A DNA stretch of 51,630 nucleotides from an uncultured Sutterella sp. (lineage in GTDB: Bacteria > Pseudomonadota > Gammaproteobacteria > Burkholderiales > Burkholderiaceae_F), in the NCBI GenBank assembly GCA_900767875.1, contig CAAGAT010000090.1, forward strand, positions 1 through 51,630, given 5' to 3'. The notes below the pieces were generated by a model, which saw only the letters and a program-made list of their open reading frames with translations, was not told the DNA's origin and searched no databases. This document shows, one piece after another, positions 37,985 through 46,001 of the stretch. The translations under genes were made by a program, and so were the position numbers. Each line of letters opens with the position of its first letter. Position 1 is the first letter of the stretch.

Positions 37985-39370
37985 TCAGGAAGCTTTGCCC
38001 GCCGCGGCGGCCTCGGGGCCAGAGGGCGGAATGTCGATCGTCATGCACAGGCCGTGCGGCTCGACGTTGTGGGCGCGGATCGTGCCGCCGTGGCGCTCGA
38101 CGGCGCGTTTGGCGATGGCCAGTCCCAAGCCGAAGCCGCCGCCCGTGGGCTGGTTTTTGCCGCGCACGAAGGGCTCGAAGATTTTTTCGAGTTCGTCCGG
38201 ATTCATGCCCGGGCCGCTGTCGGTGACCGAGATGACGATGTGGGCGTTTTGCTCCTTGGCCTGCACGTGCACCTGCTGGCCGGGGCCCGAGTAGCGCAGA
38301 GCGTTGCGCACGAGGTTTTCGACGGCGCGCATGAGCGAGTCCACATGCATGTTCATCGGGATGGACTCGGGGGCGTTGAGCGTCACGCGGGTGCCGTTTG
38401 CCGAGCCCTCAAAGTCCGCGTCGTCCGTGATGGCTTCGAGCAGGGGCACGAGATCGGTGAGCTCAAATTGGATGGGCGCGTTTTCATCGAGGCGCGCATA
38501 CGTGAGCAGCTCGTCGACCATGGCGTTGAGAACCTGCGCGTCGCCTTCGATGCGATGCAGAAATTCGCGGCTTTTTTCGGGGGACTTTTCCGCCAGTTCC
38601 ACCGCCACCGCAATGCGCGCCAGAGGACTGCGCAGCTCGTGGCTGACGTCGTGAAAGAGTCGCTTTTGCCGGTCAAAGAGGCCGTGGATGCGTTCGGCCA
38701 TGGCGTCAAACTGACGGGCGAGTTCGCCGATTTCGTCGTTTTTGTGCCCGACCTCGGCGGCCACGCGCACGTCAAAGTCTCCCTGAGAGGTTTTCTGCAT
38801 GGCCCACTGCAGCTTTTTGATCGGGCGGGTGTAGCTCCAGGCAAAGCCGCCGGCGACCATGACGGAAATGAGCAGCGCCATCAGGGTCGACCCCCACCAG
38901 GGCATGCGCCACATCAGCAGTTTGAGGGGGCTCGGCGGGATGTCGGTGCGCACGGAAAAAATCCGATAACCGGCAAACGAGCGCATGCGGTGACCGTTGC
39001 CGTGACGCGAGAGGGTGATGACGCCCTCGTCAAGGCCTGCTTCGGGCAGTTTCTCAACGATGCCCGGGGGCAGGGGACGGCCGGAAATTTCCCGTCCCTC
39101 GGCGTTGATCACGAACACTTCGGGACGCTTGTTGACTTCCGGGTCGCGCAGCCAGCGGATGAGGGCGTCTTCGCCGCCCCAGCGCAAAATGCCAAGAGCG
39201 CTTCCCAGGGCGCGCTCGGCCCCCGGCCCCCGTTCAAAGGAGCCGTAGTTGCGCGGCGCCTCGGTGAAAAAGGCCGACGTGGCCCAGACGATGCCGCCCA
39301 CGAGAAGCAGCATGATCCAGATGCCCGCGAAAAACCGCACGAACATGCCGCTGAAAAAGGCTCGGCGCAC
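37985..39370 (-). CDS. Sensor histidine kinase, CpxA-like
   Basis: A 461-residue membrane kinase with two transmembrane helices (about 12-34 and 160-180), a periplasmic sensor of about 125 residues, a HAMP domain (TRPIKKLQWAMQ, 181-235), the H-box FHDVSHELRSPLARI with His244, the N-box ENLVRNALRYS, the G1 box VTDSGPGM and the G2 box GGFGLGLAIAKR. FHDVSHELRSPLAR is the wording of the CpxA group. The GTG at 39370 is preferred since GGGAG stands 6 bp before it; a TTG next to the regulator's stop would add seven residues. It likely senses envelope damage and signals to the regulator encoded just upstream. Confidence 0.88.
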   Translation of the reverse strand: MRRAFFSGMFVRFFAGIWIMLLLVGGIVWATSAFFTEAPRNYGSFERGPGAERALGSALGILRWGGEDALIRWLRDPEVNKRPEVFVINAEGREISGRPLPPGIVEKLPEAGLDEGVITLSRHGNGHRMRSFAGYRIFSVRTDIPPSPLKLLMWRMPWWGSTLMALLISVMVAGGFAWSYTRPIKKLQWAMQKTSQGDFDVRVAAEVGHKNDEIGELARQFDAMAERIHGLFDRQKRLFHDVSHELRSPLARIAVAVELAEKSPEKSREFLHRIEGDAQVLNAMVDELLTYARLDENAPIQFELTDLVPLLEAITDDADFEGSANGTRVTLNAPESIPMNMHVDSLMRAVENLVRNALRYSGPGQQVHVQAKEQNAHIVISVTDSGPGMNPDELEKIFEPFVRGKNQPTGGGFGLGLAIAKRAVERHGGTIRAHNVEPHGLCMTIDIPPSGPEAAAAGKAS

Positions 39371-39391
39371 GTCTGTCTCCCGCTGGCGCAA

Positions 39392-40093
39392 TTAGGCGAG
39401 CTGCTGCACGAGCTGATAGCCCACGCCGCGCACGCTCTCAATGGCGATGTCGGTCACGCCCGCTTCGGCCAGCTTGTGGCGAATGGCACTGATGTGCACG
39501 TCGATGGCCCGGTCATAGCGGCCCATCGGACGGCCGAGAATGCGCGGATAGATGTCGGCCTTGGCTACGGGTTGGCCCACGGAGCGCGCGAGCATCTCGA
39601 GCAGGGATAACTCCGTGCCCGTCAGGGGAATCACGGCGCCGTTGTAAATGGCGCGGCGCTGTGTGAGGTCAATCTGCAGCGCGCCGAGCACCACCGGCCC
39701 GCGGCCGGCGTCGTTGCCCGCCGAGCGGCGCAAAATGGCGCGGATGCGCGCCACGAGTTCGCGCGGCGAGCAGGGCTTGGGCACGTAGTCGTCGGCGCCG
39801 AGCTCCAGACCGAGAATGCGGTCGACCGGGTCGCCCCGAGCCGTGAGCATCAGCACGGGCGTGCGCCACTTTTCGCGGATGCGCTGCAGCGTTTCGGTGC
39901 CCGAAATGCCGGGCATCATCACGTCCAGAACAATCAGATCAAACTCTTTGGCTTGCAGGGCCTGTAGCCCTTCCAAACCCGTATGGGCGGGGGTGGCTTC
40001 AAAACCTTCGAGCGTAAAGTAGTCCACGAGCAGCGTGACGAGTTCGACGTCGTCATCAATGATGAGAATTTTTGAAGGTCTTGATGAATACAT
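39392..40093 (-). CDS. OmpR-family response regulator, CpxR-like
   Basis: A 233-residue regulator: receiver domain with Asp13-Asp14, phospho-acceptor Asp57 (LIVLDVMMPGISG) and Lys106 (DDYVPKP), then a winged-helix domain (LTGTELSLLEMLARS, IDVHISAIRHKL, ESVRGVGYQLV). GADDYVPKPCSPRELVARI is the wording of CpxR-like proteins. The ATG at 40093 has GGGAG 7 bp upstream. The kinase gene follows 21 bp on. It is divergent from an efflux operon with a 275-bp gap, so that operon is a natural target. Confidence 0.88.
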   Translation of the reverse strand: MYSSRPSKILIIDDDVELVTLLVDYFTLEGFEATPAHTGLEGLQALQAKEFDLIVLDVMMPGISGTETLQRIREKWRTPVLMLTARGDPVDRILGLELGADDYVPKPCSPRELVARIRAILRRSAGNDAGRGPVVLGALQIDLTQRRAIYNGAVIPLTGTELSLLEMLARSVGQPVAKADIYPRILGRPMGRYDRAIDVHISAIRHKLAEAGVTDIAIESVRGVGYQLVQQLA

Positions 40094-40258
40094 TGCAAAG
40101 CTCCCGAAATCGGATTTGAAGCGTTTGTCGGCCAATATCTTGTGTTACGAAAAAAGTCGGCGGGGGCGTGCCCCGACCCCGTTTTCTTTGAGGATAATCG
40201 CACAAGCCGAAGCTTTTTTGCGGATTCGGCATTCTAATGAAGTCGAAATTTGCGTAGC

Positions 40259-40283
40259 TTTACAAAACGTTCACGCAACTTAC
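40259..40283 (-). promoter_or_regulatory. Possible CpxR-type repeats between the regulator and the efflux operon
   Basis: Reading on the minus strand, GTAAG (40283-40279), GTGAA (40274-40270) and GTAAA (40263-40259) stand 9 and 11 bases apart. The enterobacterial CpxR box is GTAAA-N5-GTAAA, a 10-base period. The match is imperfect. Confidence 0.3.
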
Positions 40284-40368
40284 GAAAGCCTTAATTCAGA
40301 ATAAAAAGCAAGAATAAACGCCCGCCGCCGTGCCTTAAACGGCGGATTCCTTCGAATTTAATACCCCC

Positions 40369-41826
40369 ATGAAAAGAACGCATCTCACAGTCGTGGCCGC
40401 CGCTTTGTGTGCCGTGCTTGCCGGATGTGCGAGCAATACGGAATTTCTCAAGGCGCAGTCGGCCATCGAACCGGAGGCCTGGACGGCTCCGATGCCGCAG
40501 CTTGCCTCGGCCGAGGCCCTGGGCGACAAGAGCTGGTGGCAGGTCTGGAACAATCCGGAGCTCACGGCGCTGCTGGAGGCGGCCGACGCCAACAACACGG
40601 ATATTCTTACCGCGCTGGCCAACCTGCGCTCGGCCGCGGCGCTGGCCGACGACGCCACCGCCAAGCTCTTTCCGAGCCTGAGCGCCTCGGGGCAGGGCAG
40701 CGGCAACCGCGCGCACAACACCTGGACCGAGGGTTGGAGCGCGGGCGCTTCGGCCACTTGGTCGATTTCGCTTGCCGGCGGCAACATCGCCGCCAAGCGC
40801 GCCGCCGACTACGAGGCGATGTCCAGCGCCATGACGCTCGAGGACACTCGCATCATCGTGGCCGGCGAAGTGGCGCAGACCTATGTGAATCTGCGCCTGG
40901 CCTACGTGCAAAAGCGCATTGCCGAGATGACGCTTTCAAACTACAAGCAGGCCGCCGACATCGCGCGCTGGAACTACGAAGCGGGTTTGTCGGACAAAAC
41001 CGAAGTCGATCAGGCCGTCTCCAACGAGGAAAACGCCCGCGCGCAGATTCCGCTCATCGAGCAGAGCATCAGTCAGTACCGCAATGCCCTCTCGCGCATG
41101 ACCGGCCAGGCCGTGGGTACCCTGAAGGTCAACACCGCCGAAACGGTGCCGGCCGCGCCGATGTCGCTGGCCGTTTCGCTGCCCGCCGATACGCTGCGCC
41201 GTCGCCCCGACATGCGCGCGGCCTACTACGCGCTGGAAGCGGCAAGCGACCGGGTGTACGAAGCGCGCAGTCAGTGGTTCCCGATGCTCAGCCTGTCGGG
41301 CAACATAGGCACCCAGGCCGCCACCATCACGACGCTGGGCGCCTCGGGCACGGGTGTGGCCGGGATCGTCGCGGCGCTGGCCATGCCCCTTTTGGACTGG
41401 GGCGCGCAGGTGACGGCCACCGAGCAGCAGCTGGCCAACCTTGATATGGCGAGGGCCAACTACACGAGCACGCTGCTGGCGGCTCTGGAGCAGACCGAAA
41501 ACGCCCTGACGGGCATCACGACGGCGCAGCTTCGCGCCGACGCCCTGCAGCGGGCGCTGGAATCGGCCGAATCGGCCGCCGAGCTTGCCATGCAGCAGTA
41601 CTCGGCCGGTCTGACCGACTATCAGACGGTTTTGAACACACAGCGCACGCTTTTTACAACGCGTGAAAACGAGCAGACCAACAAGGCTGATCTGGCCTCG
41701 CAGCTCATCGCGCTTTACCGCGCCATGGGCGGCGGCTGGAAGAGCCCCGAGTCCGATTCCGACAACGGTGCCTCCGGAAAGGACGCCGCAGCACCCAATA
41801 CCCCCTCAACGGCCACGGCAGGATAA
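40369..41826 (+). CDS. Outer-membrane efflux lipoprotein (TolC/NodT family)
   Basis: A 485-residue outer-membrane channel of the NodT type. A lipoprotein signal ends at LAGC with the lipidated Cys20. Two outer-membrane-efflux repeats follow (about 55-240 and 265-455), with long helices and the SWWQVWNNPEL and LPADTLRRRPDMRAAYYALEAAS segments typical of the family. It forms the exit duct of a tripartite pump with the membrane-fusion protein and ABC pair encoded downstream. The C-terminal 25 residues are a low-complexity Ser/Asp/Ala tail. The ATG at 40369 has no Shine-Dalgarno; ACCCCC precedes it. The four genes are spaced 6, 24 and 2 bp apart and form one operon. Confidence 0.93.
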   Translation: MKRTHLTVVAAALCAVLAGCASNTEFLKAQSAIEPEAWTAPMPQLASAEALGDKSWWQVWNNPELTALLEAADANNTDILTALANLRSAAALADDATAKLFPSLSASGQGSGNRAHNTWTEGWSAGASATWSISLAGGNIAAKRAADYEAMSSAMTLEDTRIIVAGEVAQTYVNLRLAYVQKRIAEMTLSNYKQAADIARWNYEAGLSDKTEVDQAVSNEENARAQIPLIEQSISQYRNALSRMTGQAVGTLKVNTAETVPAAPMSLAVSLPADTLRRRPDMRAAYYALEAASDRVYEARSQWFPMLSLSGNIGTQAATITTLGASGTGVAGIVAALAMPLLDWGAQVTATEQQLANLDMARANYTSTLLAALEQTENALTGITTAQLRADALQRALESAESAAELAMQQYSAGLTDYQTVLNTQRTLFTTRENEQTNKADLASQLIALYRAMGGGWKSPESDSDNGASGKDAAAPNTPSTATAG

Positions 41827-41832
41827 GAAAAC

Positions 41833-43107
41833 ATGACGAACAAGAACTTAACGGTTGAAGAGTTGCGCAGCGGCTCCAAGGGCTCCCGACTGGTGCGCTA
41901 CGGCGTGGGACTGGCCGTCGTCGCCGCCCTGGCCGCGGGCGGCTGGTATTTCGGCTTTGCCTCCAAGGACAAGGCGCCCAACTACCGCACCGAAGAGATC
42001 GCCCGCGGCACCCTGACGGTGACCGTGGTGGCCAACGGCACGGTCAACCCCGTGCGCACCGTCTCGATCGGCTCGGAACTGTCGGGCATCGTGCGCAAGG
42101 TCAACGTCGACGTCAACAGCGTCGTCAAGGCCGGCGATGTGCTCATTGAGCTCGACGACTCCAACCTCAAGGCCAACGTCAATCAGGCCAAGGCCTCGCT
42201 CGCAAGCGCCAAGGCGGCCCTGGCGGAGGCCGAGGCCACGCTTGTGGAGGCCGAAGCCAAGATGAGCCGCTATGAGGAACTCAACAAGACCTCTGGCGGG
42301 CGTCTGCCCTCGCGCACGGAACTCGATGTGCAGCGCGCCACGGTTCTTAAGTCCAAGGCGGGCGTGCAGTCGGCCAAGGCGGCCATCGACGACGCGCAGG
42401 CCACGCTTGAGACCCGGGAAACGGACCTGTCCAAATCCCAGATCAAAAGCCCGGTGGACGGCGTGGTGCTTGCGCGCACCGTTGAGCCTGGCTACGCCGT
42501 GGCCGCCAGTCTGCAGGCCGTCGAACTTTTGACGGTGGCCACGGACCTGCGAGAGCTCGAGCTTGAAGTGGACGTGGACGAGGCCGACGTCGGCCAGGTC
42601 AAGGACGGGCAAAGCGCCACCTTTACGGTGGCAAGTTACCCCAACAAGCGCTTTGACGCGCGCCTGACCAAGGTTGCCTACGGCTCGACCACCTCGACCG
42701 ACAACGTGATCACCTACACGGCTTATCTGGACGTCAAAAACCCCAACCTGGAACTGCGCCCGGGCATGACCGCCACGGCCACCATCAACACGGCCCGCGC
42801 CGACAACGCCATTTTGGTGCCGAGCACGGCGCTGCGCTTTAAGCCGCCGGTTGTCTCGGGCCAAGAGACCAAGGGCATGGGCATGATGATGCCCCCGCAC
42901 CGTCAGACGGGGACGAAAAAGGCCAAGGAAGTGGGGCTGGCGCAGTACGAGCGCACCCAGACCGTGTACGTGCTTGATGCAACGGGTAAGGCCAAGCCCG
43001 TGCAGATCGTCACGGGGCTGACCGACGGTCGTATGACCGAAGTGATTTCCGGTCCGCTCAAGGAAGGCGACAAGGTCGTCACCGATCAGCTCAAGAGCGT
43101 CAACTAA
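41833..43107 (+). CDS. MacA-like periplasmic membrane-fusion protein
   Basis: A 424-residue HlyD/MacA-type adaptor. A transmembrane anchor (about 22-45) precedes a barrel-sandwich part (GTLTVTVVANGTVNPVRTVSIGSELSG), a long coiled coil (about 115-200, Ala-, Lys- and Glu-rich with ASLASAKAALAEAEATL repeats), the second lipoyl half (SQIKSPVDGVVLARTVEPG) and a beta-barrel with the family's LRPGMTA segment. It links the inner-membrane ABC transporter to the outer-membrane duct. A Met-rich loop with histidine (GMGMMMPPH, about 350-358) is unusual and could bind metal. Confidence 0.92.
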   Translation: MTNKNLTVEELRSGSKGSRLVRYGVGLAVVAALAAGGWYFGFASKDKAPNYRTEEIARGTLTVTVVANGTVNPVRTVSIGSELSGIVRKVNVDVNSVVKAGDVLIELDDSNLKANVNQAKASLASAKAALAEAEATLVEAEAKMSRYEELNKTSGGRLPSRTELDVQRATVLKSKAGVQSAKAAIDDAQATLETRETDLSKSQIKSPVDGVVLARTVEPGYAVAASLQAVELLTVATDLRELELEVDVDEADVGQVKDGQSATFTVASYPNKRFDARLTKVAYGSTTSTDNVITYTAYLDVKNPNLELRPGMTATATINTARADNAILVPSTALRFKPPVVSGQETKGMGMMMPPHRQTGTKKAKEVGLAQYERTQTVYVLDATGKAKPVQIVTGLTDGRMTEVISGPLKEGDKVVTDQLKSVN

Positions 43108-43131
43108 ACGCGCCGACAGGCAAGAGGCCTC

Positions 43132-43830
43132 ATGAGTGAACATCTGATTGAACTGCGCAACATCGTCAAGCGCTACGGCGTGGGCGAGGCGGCCTTCAAC
43201 GCGCTCAACGGCATCGATCTGACGATTGATGCGGGCGAGTTCGTGGCGATCATGGGACCGTCGGGCTCGGGCAAGTCCACGACGATGAACATCATCGGGG
43301 CCCTGGACAGCCCCACGACGGGCGAGTACCTCTTTGAGGGACTGCACGTCGAGCGCCTCACCAACGACGAGCGCGCCCTGCTGCGGCGCCGGTACATGGG
43401 CTTTGTGTTTCAGGGCTTCAATCTGCTGGCGCGTACGACGGCTCTGGAAAACGTCGAGCTGCCGCTTCTGTACCGCGGCGTGCCCTCGGCCGAGCGCCAC
43501 GCCATGGCCCGGGCGGCCCTCGATCGCGTCGGTCTGCTGCAGTGGGAGCACCACACGCCCGCGGAACTGTCGGGCGGTCAGCAGCAGCGCGTGGCCATTG
43601 CCCGTGCCATCGTCACCAAGCCGTTGCTGCTGATGGCCGACGAACCCACCGGGAGCCTCGATAGCCGCAAGAGCGTGGAAATCATGGAGCTGCTCTCGGA
43701 CCTTAACAAAACCGACAAGATCACGATTGTTCTCGTGACGCACGAACCCGATATGGCGCTTTATGCCCGGCGCTGCGTGCATTGCGTCGACGGTCGTATC
43801 GCCAGCGACACGCTTCAGGAGGGAAAGTAA
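43132..43830 (+). CDS. MacB-type ABC transporter ATPase
   Basis: A 232-residue nucleotide-binding protein with Walker A GPSGSGKST (42-50), the signature LSGGQQQRVAIARA, Walker B LLLMADEPTGSLD and the switch histidine in VTHEPD. It belongs to the LolD/MacB group of exporters. In E. coli MacB the ATPase and permease are fused; here they are two genes 2 bp apart. It powers the tripartite pump encoded by the operon. Confidence 0.95.
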   Translation: MSEHLIELRNIVKRYGVGEAAFNALNGIDLTIDAGEFVAIMGPSGSGKSTTMNIIGALDSPTTGEYLFEGLHVERLTNDERALLRRRYMGFVFQGFNLLARTTALENVELPLLYRGVPSAERHAMARAALDRVGLLQWEHHTPAELSGGQQQRVAIARAIVTKPLLLMADEPTGSLDSRKSVEIMELLSDLNKTDKITIVLVTHEPDMALYARRCVHCVDGRIASDTLQEGK

Positions 43831-43832
43831 AG

Positions 43833-45041
43833 ATGCTCGGCAACGCCTTTTTGCTTGCTTTCCGACAGATTCTGCGCAACCCGATGCGCTCGTTGCTGAC
43901 GGTGCTCGGCATCGTCATCGGCGTGGCCGCGGTCATCACCATGGTGACCGTGGGCAACGGCGCCACACAGGCCGTCAAGGAGCAGATCGAAAGCTTCGGC
44001 AGCAACCAGCTGATGCTGCGCAAGGGCCAGCGCCTCGGGCCGGGCGGCGCGGCCGGCGCTCCGAGCTTTAAGCTCGAGGACGTCGAGGCGCTCGTCGATC
44101 AGATCGGCGGCGTCACCTCGGCCGTTCCCAAGTCGCAGCGCAACACGATCGTGGTGGCCAACGGCAAAAACTGGACGACGATCGTCATCGGCTCGACCTC
44201 GGACTACTTTACGATCGACAACCGCACGCTGGCGCAGGGGCGCTACTTCGAGCCCTCCGAGGAAATGTCGGGCGCGGCCGTGTGCGTGATCGGCACGACG
44301 ATTCAAAAGGAACTCTTCGGCGCCGGGGTGCCCGTCGTCGGGGAAATGCTGCGCGTAAACGCCTTCTCCTGCCGCATCGTGGGTCTGCTCGGCGAAAAGG
44401 GCACGGCCGCCATGGGCGGGGACCAGGACGACCTGGTGGTGATGCCCTTTAATACGGCCGCACGACGCCTGATCGGCAAAAACCACGTCAACGACATTCT
44501 CATCAGCATCGATCCCCTGAGCGACCGCAATCACCTCAAGGCGCAGGTGAGCGAGCTCATGCGCGAGCGCCGGTCGCTCTCGGTGGGCGACGACGACAAC
44601 TTCAACATTCTCGATACGGCCGAGGTGGCCGAGAAGGTGGCCTCCACGACGAAGATTCTGACGGCCCTGTTGGGGGCCGTGGCGGCCGTGAGTCTGCTGG
44701 TGGGCGGCATCGGCATCATGAACATCATGTTGGTGTCCGTGACCGAGCGCACCCGCGAAATCGGCGTGCGTCTGGCCATCGGCGCCACGGCCCGCGAAGT
44801 GCTCATGCAGTTTCTGATCGAAGCCGTGGTCTTGGGCTGCATGGGCGGTGTGATCGGCATTTTGCTGGCCACGGGCGCGTCCTATGCGCTCACGCAGGTG
44901 ATGGACGTGCCCTACACCTTTGATCCGGGCATCAACATCATCAGCTTTGCCTTCGCGGCCCTCACGGGAGTGATCTTCGGGTACTTTCCCGCCCGACGCG
45001 CGGCCAAGCTCGATCCGATCGAAGCCGTGCGCCACGAATAG
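43833..45041 (+). CDS. MacB-type ABC transporter permease
   Basis: A 402-residue permease of the MacB/FtsX class: one helix at the N-terminus (MRSLLTVLGIVIGVAAVITM, about 17-36), a periplasmic domain (about 40-275), and three helices at the C-terminus with the FtsX motif RTREIGVRLAIGATAREVLMQFLIEA (about 303-328). AGGAGG lies 10 bp before ATG 43833; longer in-frame starts overlap the ATPase gene and have no site. MacB-like pumps export macrolides, peptides, toxins or haem precursors; the substrate is open. Confidence 0.95.
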   Translation: MLGNAFLLAFRQILRNPMRSLLTVLGIVIGVAAVITMVTVGNGATQAVKEQIESFGSNQLMLRKGQRLGPGGAAGAPSFKLEDVEALVDQIGGVTSAVPKSQRNTIVVANGKNWTTIVIGSTSDYFTIDNRTLAQGRYFEPSEEMSGAAVCVIGTTIQKELFGAGVPVVGEMLRVNAFSCRIVGLLGEKGTAAMGGDQDDLVVMPFNTAARRLIGKNHVNDILISIDPLSDRNHLKAQVSELMRERRSLSVGDDDNFNILDTAEVAEKVASTTKILTALLGAVAAVSLLVGGIGIMNIMLVSVTERTREIGVRLAIGATAREVLMQFLIEAVVLGCMGGVIGILLATGASYALTQVMDVPYTFDPGINIISFAFAALTGVIFGYFPARRAAKLDPIEAVRHE

Positions 45042-45064
45042 TCCCTGCTTCTGATCCGCTCTCA

Positions 45065-45105
45065 TCGCCGGGTTCCCGATCCGTTCGGGGCTCGGCGAAA
45101 TTTTT
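45065..45105 (+). terminator. Intrinsic terminator of the efflux operon
   Basis: Outer arms TCGCCG/CGGCGA (45065-45070/45093-45098) enclose an inner CCCGA/TCGGG stem; AATTTTT follows. Confidence 0.75.
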
Positions 45106-45158
45106 GGCGGCAACGGGCGCAACGTTTGTCAGGAAAAACACCACAAAACGAGTCGACC

Positions 45159-45215
45159 CCCTTGTTTTGAAAGCATTCTTTCGGGTTTCGTTTTTTCGCT
45201 CGGGCCAGTTATAAC
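45159..45215 (+). repeat. 57-bp imperfect direct repeat, copy 1
   Basis: It shares with copy 2 the block TTTCGTTTTTTCGC (here 45186-45199) and the end GCCAGTTATA, with a weaker match in front (CCCTTGTTTTGAAAGC against CCCATTGATTTGGAATCG). The end makes TATAAC, a possible -10 element. Confidence 0.75.
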
Positions 45216-45256
45216 GAATGGAGTTTGTCAGCAAAGGCAACGCAAGACGAGGCTAA

Positions 45257-45313
45257 CCCATTGATTTGGAATCGTTGTTCAGGTTTTCGTTTTTTCGCCC
45301 AGCCAGTTATAGG
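45257..45313 (+). repeat. 57-bp imperfect direct repeat, copy 2
   Basis: Second copy, about 99 bp after the first; shared block at 45285-45298, then GCCAGTTATA ending at 45311. The end makes TATAGG. One base is missing compared with copy 1. Confidence 0.75.
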
Positions 45314-45360
45314 AGACGCGTCCCGCCGAGAGACCGCGGCCGCTACGTGGGCGCGGACGG

Positions 45361-45400
45361 ACAAAAAATTTTCCCGCCCCATGCGCCCGGTTAGGGCGCA
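45361..45400 (-). terminator. Intrinsic terminator of ssb
   Basis: The 7-bp stem TGCGCCC/GGGCGCA (45400-45394/45388-45382 on the minus strand), extended by outer CCCGC/GCGGG pairs, is followed on the minus strand by AAAATTTTTTGT. Confidence 0.75.
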
Positions 45401-45438
45401 CAAAGCGGGAACGTTGGCGATCCTACGAGTGATCCGAA

Positions 45439-45936
45439 TTAGAACGGAATGTCGTCGTCGCTGAAGTTGTCGGCGGCCACGGCCGGAGCAGCCGGGGCGG
45501 CGTTCTGCGCGGCAGGAGCCGGACGCGCGGCGGGTGCGGCGCTGCGGCGCGGCGACTCGAAGGCTTCGTCGCCGCCCTGAGGCGCGGACGAAGACGAGGA
45601 GACGCGGGTGCCGAGGAACTGCATCGTTTCGCAGATGATTTCGGTGTAGTAGCGCTCGACGCCTTCCTTGTCGGTGTAGCGGCGGGTGCGCAGGCGCCCT
45701 TCGATGTAAACCGGGTTGCCCTTGCGCAGGTAGGTCTGCGCGATTTCAGCCTGACGGCCGAAGAAGACGACGCGGTGCCATTCGGTTTCTTCCTGCATCT
45801 GGCCCTGGCTGTCCTTGTAGCGGCGCGAGGTGGCCATCAGGATGTTGCAGATGGCGGTGCCGCCGTCTGCGGTGTAGCGCGTTTCGGGATCGCGTCCGAG
45901 GTTGCCGATGAGGATGACTTTATTGACAGAAGCCAT
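45439..45936 (-). CDS. ssb: Single-stranded DNA-binding protein
   Basis: A 165-residue SSB: an OB-fold (1-108) starting MASVNKVILIGNLGRDPE and containing EWHRVVFFGRQAE and GRLRTRRYTDKEG, a flexible Ser/Ala/Pro linker (about 110-155), and the acidic tip DDDIPF that recruits partner proteins of replication and repair. It lies 65 bp after the MFS gene on the same strand. Its neighbourhood (MFS, then uvrA divergent) is the usual betaproteobacterial arrangement. Confidence 0.98.
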   Translation of the reverse strand: MASVNKVILIGNLGRDPETRYTADGGTAICNILMATSRRYKDSQGQMQEETEWHRVVFFGRQAEIAQTYLRKGNPVYIEGRLRTRRYTDKEGVERYYTEIICETMQFLGTRVSSSSSAPQGGDEAFESPRRSAAPAARPAPAAQNAAPAAPAVAADNFSDDDIPF

Positions 45937-46001
45937 GACTAATTAATCCGATCTAAAAAAGTTAAATACACAAGTTTGTCTCTCGAGTGCTTAAAAATGC
46001 G

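Larger units (their letters stand above)
45042..45438. other. Intergenic region between the efflux operon and ssb
   Basis: A 397-bp gap between convergent genes. It holds a terminator for the efflux operon (45065-45105), two imperfect 57-bp direct repeats (45159-45215 and 45257-45313) and a terminator for ssb on the minus strand (45361-45400). No coding frame stands out. Confidence 0.7.

Noticed and set aside
37877..39610. 577-codon open frame on the plus strand
   Set aside because: Shadow of the Cpx-like kinase gene, whose H, N and G boxes are intact.
41848..43782. 644-codon open frame on the minus strand
   Set aside because: Shadow of the membrane-fusion protein and ABC ATPase genes; low-complexity His/Arg/Gly peptide.
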